Below, piece by piece: positions 51,815-60,718 of a stretch of DNA of 64,000 bases (its first letter is position 1; each line of letters starts with the position of its first letter). A program made the translations under genes and the position numbers. Origin of the DNA: Epiperipatus broadwayi (taxonomy: Eukaryota > Onychophora > Udeonychophora > Euonychophora > Peripatidae); contig JAQFVV010000153.1 in NCBI GenBank assembly GCA_028023455.1, positions 248,001 to 312,000 of the forward strand. Direction: 5' to 3'. The notes under the pieces were generated by a model. It ran no database searches and was not told where the DNA came from. It saw only the letters and a list, made by a program, of their open reading frames with translations.

Positions 51815-52620
51815 CAAAACAAGTTAGCTTTTAGAGTTTGTCATATTGCACAAATATGGTACCAATTAATAAAAAAAATGCAAAAACAAAAAGAAAAATG
51901 AACTGTATTTCTACAAGTAACATTAAAAAAAAAAGAGTACTGTCTTCATTTTTTAAATATATAGTTTGTGATATAGAAGTACCCACTTAACAAGGGGTAA
52001 TTGAAATAAGGTATCAAATATTTAAACTCATGACTAAATAACCATCAATAAATTAATGTGCCAATTAGATTTATATATATATGTTGTGATACTCTGCCAC
52101 TCTTAACTATTATAATGTAAAAAATACTAAAGCAGAGTTTAAATATAAAATTTAGTAACATTTATTGTATCAAGTATACATTCAATGCTTATATATATAT
52201 ATATATAATTGTAATAAAAATAATAAATATAACAGTAATAAACTATTATAAACAGTCTTTCAATCCACAGAAGTACTTTCCATTAATTTCTTAAACCTGC
52301 TTCAACTGCCTTTCTTTTTTTTTTTTAATTTAGTGGCAGTTGAAGCACGTTTAAGAAATTAATGGAAAGTACTTTGATGGATTGAAAGACTGGTTATAAT
52401 AGTTTATTACTTGATTTATTATTTTTATTACAATTACAGTATTGTTCTAATTAATGGATATTTTATTAATATTATATATATAATGATTAATTGCATTATG
52501 CATACATACATAAACTAATTCTCTAAAAATAATTTGGATATTAAAAAGGGTAATGCATTGAAGACTACAATACTTTAGCAGGCTAAAATTGGAATAAATT
52601 TGAACTGATAAAAAATGGCA
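51815..52620. repeat. Dispersed block, copy B (interrupted)
   Basis: Sequence matching copy A is present at 51815-52080 and resumes at about 52471-52620; the middle is replaced by the foldback insertion described separately. Confidence 0.6.
52083..52470. mobile_element. Foldback insertion inside dispersed block
   Basis: The arms 52208-52310 and 52335-52434 are inverted and about 100 bp each, containing TTAAGAAATTAATGGAAAGT and GGCAGTTGAAGCA, with a T-rich loop. Comparison with copy A shows that the inserted sequence is longer than the hairpin (about 52083-52470), including a flanking TGTGATACTCTGCCACTCTT segment. It has no coding capacity. Confidence 0.75.
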
Positions 52621-52719
52621 ATCATTAGCTTACTAAACTAAGAAAATATTTCTGACTTTTTAAATTTTGATTCTAATAAAAACTGAAAAACAGAATTGGC
52701 ATTAGCATACTTTCCTATT

Positions 52720-53190
52720 TAACACCAATTTTTATTTCAAATTTCCCAGATTTTCATTAAAAATAATAAGACTTCTTTATTCTACTACATAGAAGTCAAT
52801 GTAGAATGATAACCATGGATTAACAAGCAACTAATTTTAAGCATTCCCACATATCTGTCTAATTAACTAAACCTAATTCCTCAATCAAATCAATAATAAA
52901 GGTAATATATAAATAACATCTTTGAGTCTGACATTTGTTTTGCCTTTTCTAGCAATAAAAAGTATGTCTACAGTGCTTCTTGATTCTCTAAAACCATACT
53001 AAATTTCTGGTAACCATTCATCTATGATTAGAAACAATCTTGTCAATATAATTCTTGAAACTACTTTTGTTATAGTGCATAACAAACATGTTCCATAATA
53101 ATTATTGTCATCTTTTCTACTATGGAATACTTTTCCTATTCTCCATAATAAATATAGTTTCAAGGAAAATGATTAGTTGGCTATTTATTT
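52720..53190 (-). pseudogene. Non-LTR reverse transcriptase remnant (N-terminal RT blocks)
   Basis: On the minus strand: DDNNYYGTCLLCTITKVVSR-IILTRLF, then DEWLPEI-stop-YGFRESRSTV-DILFIARK. This is the classic early RT region (NYRGISLLS...KVxxRIxxxRL followed by QxGFRxxRST-x-D). It fades out at about 52800 before any catalytic YxDD. It is a different RT stretch from the 57.4-kb remnant, since both cover early RT blocks. The clade is not assigned. Confidence 0.8.
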
Positions 53191-53402
53191 AAAATAAATA
53201 TTATACTTATTTATTTACGTGAAATGCCCATGATGATTTCATAAATCGACAATGTTGAAAAATATGATTCTAAATGGTTCTAACTTGTAAAGTTTAGTTA
53301 ATTATTTCATATTCGGATTTTATGCCAATCACATGATTATCTTTGTATTTTTTTAATTTTTATATGAATTAAATCTGTGATGCCTTGTAGAAATATGCTA
53401 TT

Positions 53403-54016
53403 ATATATATAAAATACATATTTTGTGGGTTCATCCGTATTAAAAACTTTTAATATTAATATACTGACGTTTCGACTTGGTCATACAAGCCATCCACAGA
53501 ATTATAAAAGGTAGAAAGACAGTTGTAGAGGCACTACAATCACTGATTTGAATAAAATGTTAAAATTCCACCAATAGCAAAAAATGTTAAATTTAGGAAT
53601 GTTTTTTAAAAAAATCTTTCCAAATAGGAGGAAGTTTGCATGTATCATCTCACTTATTGATACAATCTGGCCTTTTAAGTATCTCAATGGCTTCTCTAAT
53701 TTTGCATTGGTAGAGATTATCACATCTGGATATGATCCTGGTACTAGAAAAATCAATTTTATGACCTGAATCTATAGTATGGAGTGAGAGTGCTGATGAT
53801 GATGAGTGTTGTTTAACTGCATTAGCATGCTCATCTCTCCTAACACTGATGCGATGATTACTCATACCTATGTAAGAAGCTTTACAATTTTTACATGAGA
53901 TTTGATAGACACCATGAGATTCAAGAGGGATTGAATCCTTAGGCTTGATTATTATATTGCTGATCTTTTGATGAGCAGAAAATGCTGTATCTATATTATA
54001 GTGTTTTAATATACAT
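53403..54016 (-). repeat. PLE-3 inverted arm, left
   Basis: Reverse complement of 55854-56469 with a small number of mismatches and short indels. Covers the nuclease region and the element's 3' end. Confidence 0.88.
53466..53499 (-). ncRNA. Hammerhead-ribozyme-like motif in PLE-3 left arm
   Basis: Element-sense sequence reads CTGTGGAT, GGCTTG, a 6-base loop, CAAGTC, GAAACGTC. GGCTTG and CAAGTC pair over six positions (one G-U), followed by GAAA, as in hammerhead stem II. The first core block is CTG-TGGA, not the usual CTGANGA, and there is an extra T, so activity is doubtful. Hammerheads are known from the terminal regions of Penelope-like elements. Confidence 0.45.
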
Positions 54017-54125
54017 CCGATACTGTCTGTAGTTTCTTTTACATATGGAATACAAATCCTAATAGCTGATTTATCATCTTTTTGTTTCCTATTTTGTCTA
54101 TTTTGGGCTTGAAATAAGGCTTTTT
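53650..54125 (-). pseudogene. PLE-3 GIY-YIG endonuclease, shifted frame with terminal TGA
   Basis: The nuclease follows the RT in another phase: QNRQNRKQKDDKSAIRICIP continues to HGVYQISCKNCKASYIGMSN, with GVY and YIG as the GIY-YIG pair and a CxxC before YIG. Then come RRDEHANAV (Arg and EH) and IREAIEILKRPDCINK (catalytic Glu in the REA segment). The change of phase falls at a run of eight A (54121-54128), so a single-base length change would rejoin it to the RT. A TGA at 53650-53652 follows INK; beyond it DDTCKLPPIWKDFFKK still reads like PLE nuclease C-terminus. Confidence 0.82.
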
Positions 54126-55870
54126 TTTATAAATTTGTAATTATAACTATTTGCTAATAAAACACTATTAATATGATTTATTTCTTCTTTCAGATGTGTC
54201 TCATCTGAAAGGTTAATTGCTCTATTTAAAAGAGTTTTGGCTACAGAAACTATCTGAGTTGGGTGATGATGAGAATGCAAATATCTGTCTGTATGTGTAT
54301 CCTTTCTGTAAATAGAAAAAGATAAACTATTTGGTGTTCTAGTGACTAGAACATCAAGAAAAGGGAGTTTTCCATCAGACTCTGTCTCCATTGTAAATTT
54401 AATATGAGGATGCATATTATTTAAATGTAAGAAAAAATCATCTAATTTATTTTTTCCATGTTGCCATATGACAAAAGTGTCATCTATGTATCTGAGCCAA
54501 ATGAGAGGTTTTAAAGATGATGATTCTAAAGCACGAGTTTCTATATATTCCATGAATAAATCAGCTATTACTCCTGAGATAGGTGAGCCCATAGGAGTAC
54601 CAGAAACTTGTCTGTAATGCTGTCCATTGTATACAAAATATGTATTTAAGAGACAATGTTTAATTAAAGCAATAATATGGTCTGGTAAATTGCAACGTTG
54701 TGAGATTATATTTAAAGCTTCATCAATTGGAATGTTTGTAAACAAAGACACGACATCAAAATTGACCAGAATGTCATTAGCATTAATTTTTAAACTTTTT
54801 AAAACAGAAATAAAATGAAGAGAGTTTTTAATATATGATTTAATAGATGGGATTGTAGGTTTAATGAAATCCGATAAGTATCTGGCTAAAATATGAGTTG
54901 GAGAACCTATTGCACTTACTATTGGACGAAGGGGGGTATCTGGTTTGTGAATTTTTGGAAGTCCATAAAATTTTGGACAGACACAAGATTTTTCACAAGG
55001 GATTATTTTATTTTTTATCTCTGTTTCAATAGATGATTTATTAATAATAGCTTTTGTTGTTTTTTCCAAATACGTAGTATGATCTCTTTTTGATAGTTTA
55101 TAAGTTTTATCATTAAGTAGATCTAAAATTTTATTATGGTAAATGTCACGATCCATTACAACTGTGGCATTACCTTTATCAGCTGGAAGTACAACAATTG
55201 ATTTGTCTGATTTTATATTATTTAATGCTTGTCTTTCTTTCTTTGAAATATTATTTTTAGGAAGCTTAGCTTTTTTAAAAATATTACAAATCTCAGCTCT
55301 AGCCAAATCAGCCGATGTAGAATCAATTTTATCGAGAGCTGATTCAACATTACAAACAATTTTCTCAAAAGGTATCCGGGAAGGTGTTAAAGCAAAATTG
55401 AAACCTTTTTCTAAAACTGAAATTTCATCTGTAGAGAGGGCTTTCCTAGATAAATTATAAACGGTTTTTTGATTTGGATACATAATGTTTGGGGATTGTG
55501 TTCTAATTAGCATTTGCAATTTTTTCTTTTGCTTTGCTGTTACAAATTCCGAATCTTTAAATGATCTAAAACTTGCAATATGATCAAAACTAGTCCACAG
55601 TAAAGGATGTATTTTATTACTAAGGAATAAACGTAAATGTAGCAATACTTTATCAATTTTGTCTAAATTTTTCTGAGTTTCTTTAATAAAAGAGTTTAAA
55701 ATAATATTGCTAGTTTTCCTTAGAATTTTACTAACATTATAATTGTTCTTGTGAAACACAATTTTACAGCAAGTGGGTATAACATTGTGATTTTTGCACG
55801 CTAATAAAAAAGATAAATTACAAAGTAACTTACATTTCTTAAAATGTATATTAAGACGTATATTAAAATG
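54098..55870 (-). CDS. PLE-3 reverse transcriptase, long open frame (N-terminus truncated)
   Basis: The frame is open from 55870 to a stop at 54098, about 590 codons. The codon at 55759 is GTG and not a believable start. In-frame upstream sequence (NLSFLLACKNHNVIPTCCKI) looks like PLE N-terminal sequence, so the true start was lost at the junction with the inverted arm. Motifs in order: VVLPADKGNATVVMD; YGLPKIHKPDTPLRPIVS; ILVNFDVVSLFTNIP (first catalytic Asp); GTPMGSPISGVIADLFMEYI; LIWLRYIDDTFVIW (catalytic YIDD); KLPFLDVLV. All key RT residues are present. The product would copy the element RNA at an endonuclease nick. The frame ends just short of the nuclease because of a shift in an A8 run. 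Confidence 0.92.
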   Translation of the reverse strand, partial: HFNIRLNIHFKKCKLLCNLSFLLACKNHNVIPTCCKIVFHKNNYNVSKILRKTSNIILNSFIKETQKNLDKIDKVLLHLRLFLSNKIHPLLWTSFDHIASFRSFKDSEFVTAKQKKKLQMLIRTQSPNIMYPNQKTVYNLSRKALSTDEISVLEKGFNFALTPSRIPFEKIVCNVESALDKIDSTSADLARAEICNIFKKAKLPKNNISKKERQALNNIKSDKSIVVLPADKGNATVVMDRDIYHNKILDLLNDKTYKLSKRDHTTYLEKTTKAIINKSSIETEIKNKIIPCEKSCVCPKFYGLPKIHKPDTPLRPIVSAIGSPTHILARYLSDFIKPTIPSIKSYIKNSLHFISVLKSLKINANDILVNFDVVSLFTNIPIDEALNIISQRCNLPDHIIALIKHCLLNTYFVYNGQHYRQVSGTPMGSPISGVIADLFMEYIETRALESSSLKPLIWLRYIDDTFVIWQHGKNKLDDFFLHLNNMHPHIKFTMETESDGKLPFLDVLVTRTPNSLSFSIYRKDTHTDRYLHSHHHPTQIVSVAKTLLNRAINLSDETHLKEEINHINSVLLANSYNYKFIKKSLISSPK

Positions 55871-56340
55871 CTATAATATAGATACAACATTTTCTGCTCA
55901 TCAAAAGATCAGCAATATAATAACCAAGCCTAAGGATTCAATCCCTCTTGAATCTCATGGTGTCTATCAAATCTCATGTAAAAATTGTAAAGCTTCTTAC
56001 ATAGGTATGAGTAATTGTCGCATCAGTGTTAGGAGAGATGAGCATGCTAATGCAGTTAAACAACACTCATCATCATCAGCACTCTCACTCCATACTATAG
56101 ATTCAGGTCATAAAATTGATTTTTCTAGTACCAAGATCATATCCAGATGTGATATAATCTCTACCAATGCAAAATTAGAGAAGCCATTGAGATACTTAAA
56201 AGGCCAGATTGTATCAATAAGTGAGATGATACATGCAAACTTCCTCCTATTTGGAAAGATTTTTTTAAAAAACATTCCTAAATTTAACATTTTTTGCTAT
56301 TGGTGGAATTTTAACATTTTATTAAATCAGTGATTGTAGC
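55854..56340 (+). pseudogene. PLE-3 inverted-arm copy of the GIY-YIG endonuclease
   Basis: In plus orientation this repeats the nuclease: NIDTTFSAHQKISNIITKPK, HGVYQISCKNCKASYIGMSN, RRDEHANAV. Compared with the minus-strand copy it has a few substitutions (for example Cys for His after MSN). A two-base insertion at about 56152 shifts the frame, so the open frame continues in the wrong phase to 56333. The same TGA after INK is present in the original phase (56222-56224). No RT precedes it, so it cannot make a full PLE protein. Confidence 0.85.
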
Positions 56341-56373
56341 GCCTCTACAACCGTCTTTCTACCTTTTATAACT

Positions 56374-56407
56374 CTGTGGATGGCTTGTGTGACCAAGTCG
56401 AAACGTC
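56374..56407 (+). ncRNA. Hammerhead-ribozyme-like motif in PLE-3 right arm
   Basis: The same motif as in the left arm, with a one-base loop difference (TGTGAC versus TATGAC), in the inverted copy. The stem II bases and GAAACGTC are unchanged. Confidence 0.45.
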
Positions 56408-56548
56408 AGTATATTAATATTAAAAGTTTTTAACACGGATGAACCTGCAAAATATGTATTTTATATATTTAACCCGTGCAAATCTTCGTTTTAACATATA
56501 TATATAATAGTCCAATACCCATTATAGAAAATATTATATATAAAAATA

Positions 56549-56671
56549 TAAATAATTGACAGTATAAATAATATTGTAGTTTAAATTCTTTTGAAGAGCT
56601 TTCAATTACATAGTAATCCTCGCTTCAAAAGAATTTAAACTACAATATTGTTTATACCGTTAATTATTTAT
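56549..56671. mobile_element. Short foldback element next to PLE-3
   Basis: The arms 56549-56596 and 56623-56671 are inverted with about four mismatches, carrying ATTGTAGTTTAAATTCTTTT-GAAG and its complement around a 26-bp loop. It lies about 80 bp beyond the PLE-3 end in TA-rich DNA. No coding capacity. Confidence 0.8.
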
Positions 56672-57439
56672 GCTATTATATATATATATAAATTGAAAAT
56701 AGAGCATTTTGATTAATTTAATTTCTGAAAAGATAGATATATTATAAAATAATTTAAAAGATTTATAAAGCTTATTTATCTTATCATTACTATTATCTTT
56801 TGTCAATATATATATTTTAGCAGGTATTATTTTAATTGATCTTAGAAAAGTATATGTGTAATTCAATACAGAGTGTAAATCAAAAGAAAAGATTAACAAT
56901 ATTACAAATCAACTACAGCTTAGCAATGCATTTGACTGGACATTATATTCATAGCACTAGATAAAGTCTGTAAACTACATTCTGTATTGAATTACAAAAT
57001 AACAAGGAAAGAAGTCTACATTATAGATTTAAAGAGTTTCTTTGATGCTCATTAGCACTTATCTTTCAACACCATAAATGGTAGATGTTACATCACAAGT
57101 TTGCAACATTTATTGAAGACATCTTTTAAGAATTTGTATACTGTGATTTTTTTTTTCTGCAGTAATTTTTGTTTCACTCTTTTGTATATTTACTGAGGCA
57201 ACTCATTTGGCTATTAAAGATAATTCATCTTGCAAACAATGAGATAACTAGCATTACCATTTTTGTATACTTATTTGACTACTCACTTTTAAACTTAGTT
57301 TTTATTCTTTTTCTTATTGTTTGCAGCCCCATTCATTCAATAGATATCCCATATAAAACACTTAACAAGCATCATTTTAAAATTGTATTCCAGTGAACCA
57401 CAAAATATACCTTAGCTGCATTAAAAGTTTCTTTAGCCA
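56672..57439. other. AT-rich non-coding DNA
   Basis: A 14-bp inverted pair GTAATTCAATACAG / CTGTATTGAATTAC occurs at about 56853 and 56982. The strip may contain the decayed 3' part of the RT remnant beyond 57440, but no motif is recognisable. Confidence 0.4.
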
Positions 57440-59260
57440 TTATGTTTCTCACTTTAATCTCTTTATTATTTCTTCATCATCAGAAATCCAATCATCTAAA
57501 TATTTAAGGGCATTAAATTGTGTTATGACATCTTGTCCAATGCTTACTCTTATTTTTATTTTATTTTTAATTTTATTTTCAATTATTTTATTCACAAACC
57601 TCCTACAACCTTTTTCAATCCTATATTGCCTTTTATTAAACTTTTTATTACTATTTATATAAAAAAAAAAAAGGATATCACTAACTGATACTATAAAGCC
57701 TTGTAAATTTAACGCTAACTTGGTCATTATCAAACTAACAATCATTTAACAACTTAGCCAAGTAAATAATAAATAACAGTAACCATTACATATTTCTCCA
57801 TATTTATCTCTTCAATTAAAAGATTACTAAATCTTACAAATATTTTAATAAGCATCACTATTTTCAATCTATGCTGTTCATTTTCCAACAAATTAATGCA
57901 ATTTATTCTATCAAATGCCTATTCAAGATAAATTAAAATAATCTTTCAAATATCTTTTTATAGGATGATTTTCAACACTGCAAATACATCTCTTGTCCTC
58001 TGACTTTTCAAAGACAAAACTTAAAATTTTATATAATCATGGTTAACCTATTGGAAATTTGTTATATATAAGATTAAAATAATTGTTATAAAATCTGTGC
58101 CTTATATTTTCTCCACTAGTATTATAATGGTTGAAAGACAATAGTTCCTCTCCATAATTATCGATTATACTGTATTAGAAATATCAAGTATATTTTCAAA
58201 TTCTTCTGTTTCACCATTTTTTTTCCATTTGAAATTTTTGTTATTTTTTTCTTCATTGTTACGCAATCTTTTACATTTTATCTATAATATTTTAATATAA
58301 GTATAATGTATGTACTTGGAGTTGAGATGTAATTATTGGGGATTTGAACACAGACTTGCAAGCTCCCTTTAGCTATCCACTTTATCTCATACAACTAATA
58401 CATATGACAACATGCATGTGAAAGATATAAATGTTCTCTAATATCTGAATTTCATGCTAAATCAGCACTCATTGGTTGGTCCAAATTATTATCTCCCAAC
58501 AACTGATGAGTGCTGGTTCAGCACAAAATACGTATATTGGAGATCTTTTTTTTTTTTTCATATGAATGTAGTCATGTGTATTGCTTGTATGAGATCTTAG
58601 GGTGCATAGTGATGAGAGCTTGAAAGTCTGTAATCTAATATCCTATAATTATTTTTTCTCTATTATTTTTTTTACATTTAACAAAAATGAATTATTGTTA
58701 TTTGTATCATAAAATACTATATACTTTCTATCTTTTTAATGCATCATTATCTTTTTCTTTTAATTATTAGTTTATTCTTGTAAACTTTTCTAAACAAAAA
58801 AAAATATTAATTCTACTAACAAAACAAACCTGTGCTTTTGTAATTATTTTATCTTGTTGCATTTTCTTTCTAATTATTTCCTCCATGTAGCATTTTTCCT
58901 GTCTTAATTCATCATTAAATCTTTTATACATATATCTTATTTTCTAAAAAAAAAAAATTATATGATTTAATTATTTTTGCTTTTGTGCTTTTGCATATTC
59001 TTTATTTTCTATTAACTCAGGTTTGGCTCTCTTTATTTCTTTTCTAATATACCATCTTTGTCATAGTATCTTTTAGAACTTTTTTGAATAACCTTCATGT
59101 TTTATCTAAATCTATTTTATCAATCAGCCTTCTACTATTCACAATTGCTTTTAATCCACAAATTTAAAATGTTTTCTTTAATATTAGAATTCAGATTTTT
59201 AATTACCTATTTATTCCTTTTCACTGTTCTTATTTTTTTAGAAGATAATTTTATCACTGT
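57440..59260 (-). pseudogene. Non-LTR reverse transcriptase remnant, minus strand
   Basis: Minus-strand landmarks from 5' to 3': RKEIKRAKPELIENKEYAKA (about 59010-59070) resembles the basic region before the RT. QRTRDVFAVLKIIL (57963-58005) is the early TRDxIxxL block. LE-stop-AFDRINCINLLEN (about 57880-57930) is the KAFDRV block with the lysine codon now TAG. KYLDDWISDDEEIIKR (about 57455-57510) is the FKYLGSxIxxD block after the catalytic site. The catalytic YxDD itself was not found. A Fam-2 unit interrupts at 58420-58570. Clade not proven. Confidence 0.75.
58420..58570. repeat. Fam-2 copy 4, inverted pair
   Basis: Two opposed Fam-2 ends meet head to head: CTAAATCAGCACTCATTGGT and, 25-30 bp on, CAACTGATGAGTGCTGGTTC-AGC. 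The right half continues as ACGTATATTGGAGATC and a T-run, which is the complement of the order in the 1.2-kb and 11.4-kb copies. This shows Fam-2 can form a foldback. Confidence 0.7.
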
Positions 59261-59436
59261 TAAATTATAATTTTACTCTATATCATTTCTGTAATGCACA
59301 CACAATGCTTAATATGAAATCCCAAGAAATCTATTCCTATCATCTGAACTGTTTAATGTTTAAATATTCTTATGATTTTGAATCATATGTTCAATTGTGT
59401 TATTTGGGGGAGGGGAATTATTCAGTATTTAATTTC
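59261..59436. other. AT-rich non-coding DNA
   Basis: Short spacer; nothing supported. Confidence 0.4.
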
Positions 59437-60718
59437 TTAAACCACTAAACATCACATGATCACTATCTCATATTAGCACAATAATTGTTATTAAACAATT
59501 CAAAATACAGCAAAACTCTCTATATAGTAGTGCCATCTTGTGCTAACAAGAGCAATCAATGGATGCCAGAAGGCTTGTGCATAAAATCCCTATCTAGTGT
59601 CTACTCATCCAATATCCCCAGACTACTTTCTGGCTTGTGACCTTCATCAGTGAGGAGCCTTGGATCTGAGAGCACTGCACCTAGATCTTAGGATCTAATG
59701 CAACCCTCCACCACCCACCGTTTAACTCTATTTAACTACAAAACTATGAGAATGAAATTGAAAACACTATTAATATTTTCAATCCAAGCTCAATAGCTTA
59801 TATAGTCATATGGGTCTGAACTCAATTCAGTACCCATACATTTTGGTGTCTTTGGCTCTTTAACAACCATAGCCACCACTATCCTATTAGGCAGGATTGG
59901 TGTTAAGCCATTAAACATCACATGATCACTATCTCATACTAGCACAATAATTGTTATTAAACAATTCAAAATACAGCAAAACTCTCCATATAGTAGTGCA
60001 ATCTTGTGCTAACAAGAGCAATCAATGGATGCCAGAAGGCTTGTGCATAAAATCCCTATCTAGTGCCTACTCATCCAATATCCCCAGACTACTTTCTGGC
60101 TTGTGGCCTTCATCAGTGAGGAGCCTTGGATCTGAGAGCACTGCACCTAGATCTTAGGATCTAATGCAACCCTCCAGAACCCACCTTTTAACTCTATTTA
60201 ACTACAAAACTATGAGAATGGAGAGTTTTGCTGTATTTTGAATTGTTTAATAACAATTATTGTGCTAGTATGAGATAGTGATCATGTGATGTTTAGTGGT
60301 TTAACACCAATCCTGCCTAATAGGATAGTGGTAGCTATGGTTGTTAAAGAGCCAAAGACACCAAAATGTATGGGTACTGAATTGAGTTGAGACCCATATG
60401 ACTATATAAGCTATTGAGCTTGGATTGAAAATATTAATAGTGTTTTCAATTTCATTCTCATAGTTTTGTAGTTAAATAGAGTTAAAAGGTGGGTGCTGGA
60501 GGGTTGCATTAGATCCTAAGATCTAGGTGCAGTGCTCTCAGATCCAAGGCTCCTCACTGATGAAGGCCACAAGCCAGAAAGTAGTCTGGGGATATTGGAT
60601 GAGTAGGCACTAGATAGGGATTGTATACACAAGCCTTCTGGCATCCATTGATTGCTCTTGTTAGCACAAGATGGCACTACTATATGGAGAGTTTTGCTGT
60701 ATTTTGAATTGTTTAATA
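59437..60718. repeat. Fam-1 array: direct repeat plus large palindrome
   Basis: Let X be the segment from the TTAA-ACCACTAAACATCACATG start to ACTATGAGAATG, and Y the segment from AAATTGAAAACACTATT to GCAGGATTGGTG. The array reads X (59437-59755), Y (59756-59902), X again (59903-60219), then an inverted partial X start (60220-60303), inverted Y and inverted X (to 60718). The arms 59489-59987 and 60220-60718 are thus a roughly 500-bp inverted repeat with high identity by eye. The 69-codon frame at 59951-60157 is repeat sequence and not a gene. No transposase is present. Confidence 0.85.

Larger units (their letters stand above)
53403..56469 (-). mobile_element. Penelope-like element PLE-3 with inverted terminal arms
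   Basis: The core on the minus strand is RT (55870-54098) followed by GIY-YIG (about 54100-53650) and a 3' end at about 53403. A second copy of the 3' portion (nuclease plus 3' end) lies inverted at 55854-56469, upstream of the RT. The two arms of about 610 bp differ at only about 15-20 positions by eye. PLEs are known to insert with direct or inverted partial duplications (pseudo-LTRs); this is the inverted form. Low divergence and a nearly intact polyprotein make it the youngest element in the window. No target-site duplication was resolved in the flanking TA-rich DNA. Confidence 0.88.
55854..56469 (+). repeat. PLE-3 inverted arm, right
   Basis: Inverted partner of 53403-54016. Its inner edge (about 55854-55860) is the junction where the RT N-terminus stops, and GTATATTAA-type sequence lies on both sides of the junction. 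Confidence 0.88.

Noticed and set aside
53502-53769. Frames opposite to the PLE-3 nuclease on both strands (also 54627-54818, 55143-55460, 56108-56290)
   Set aside because: Antisense or out-of-phase shadows of the PLE-3 RT and nuclease.
59951-60157. 68-codon frame
   Set aside because: Lies wholly in a Fam-1 unit; the same sequence occurs several times without conservation of the frame.
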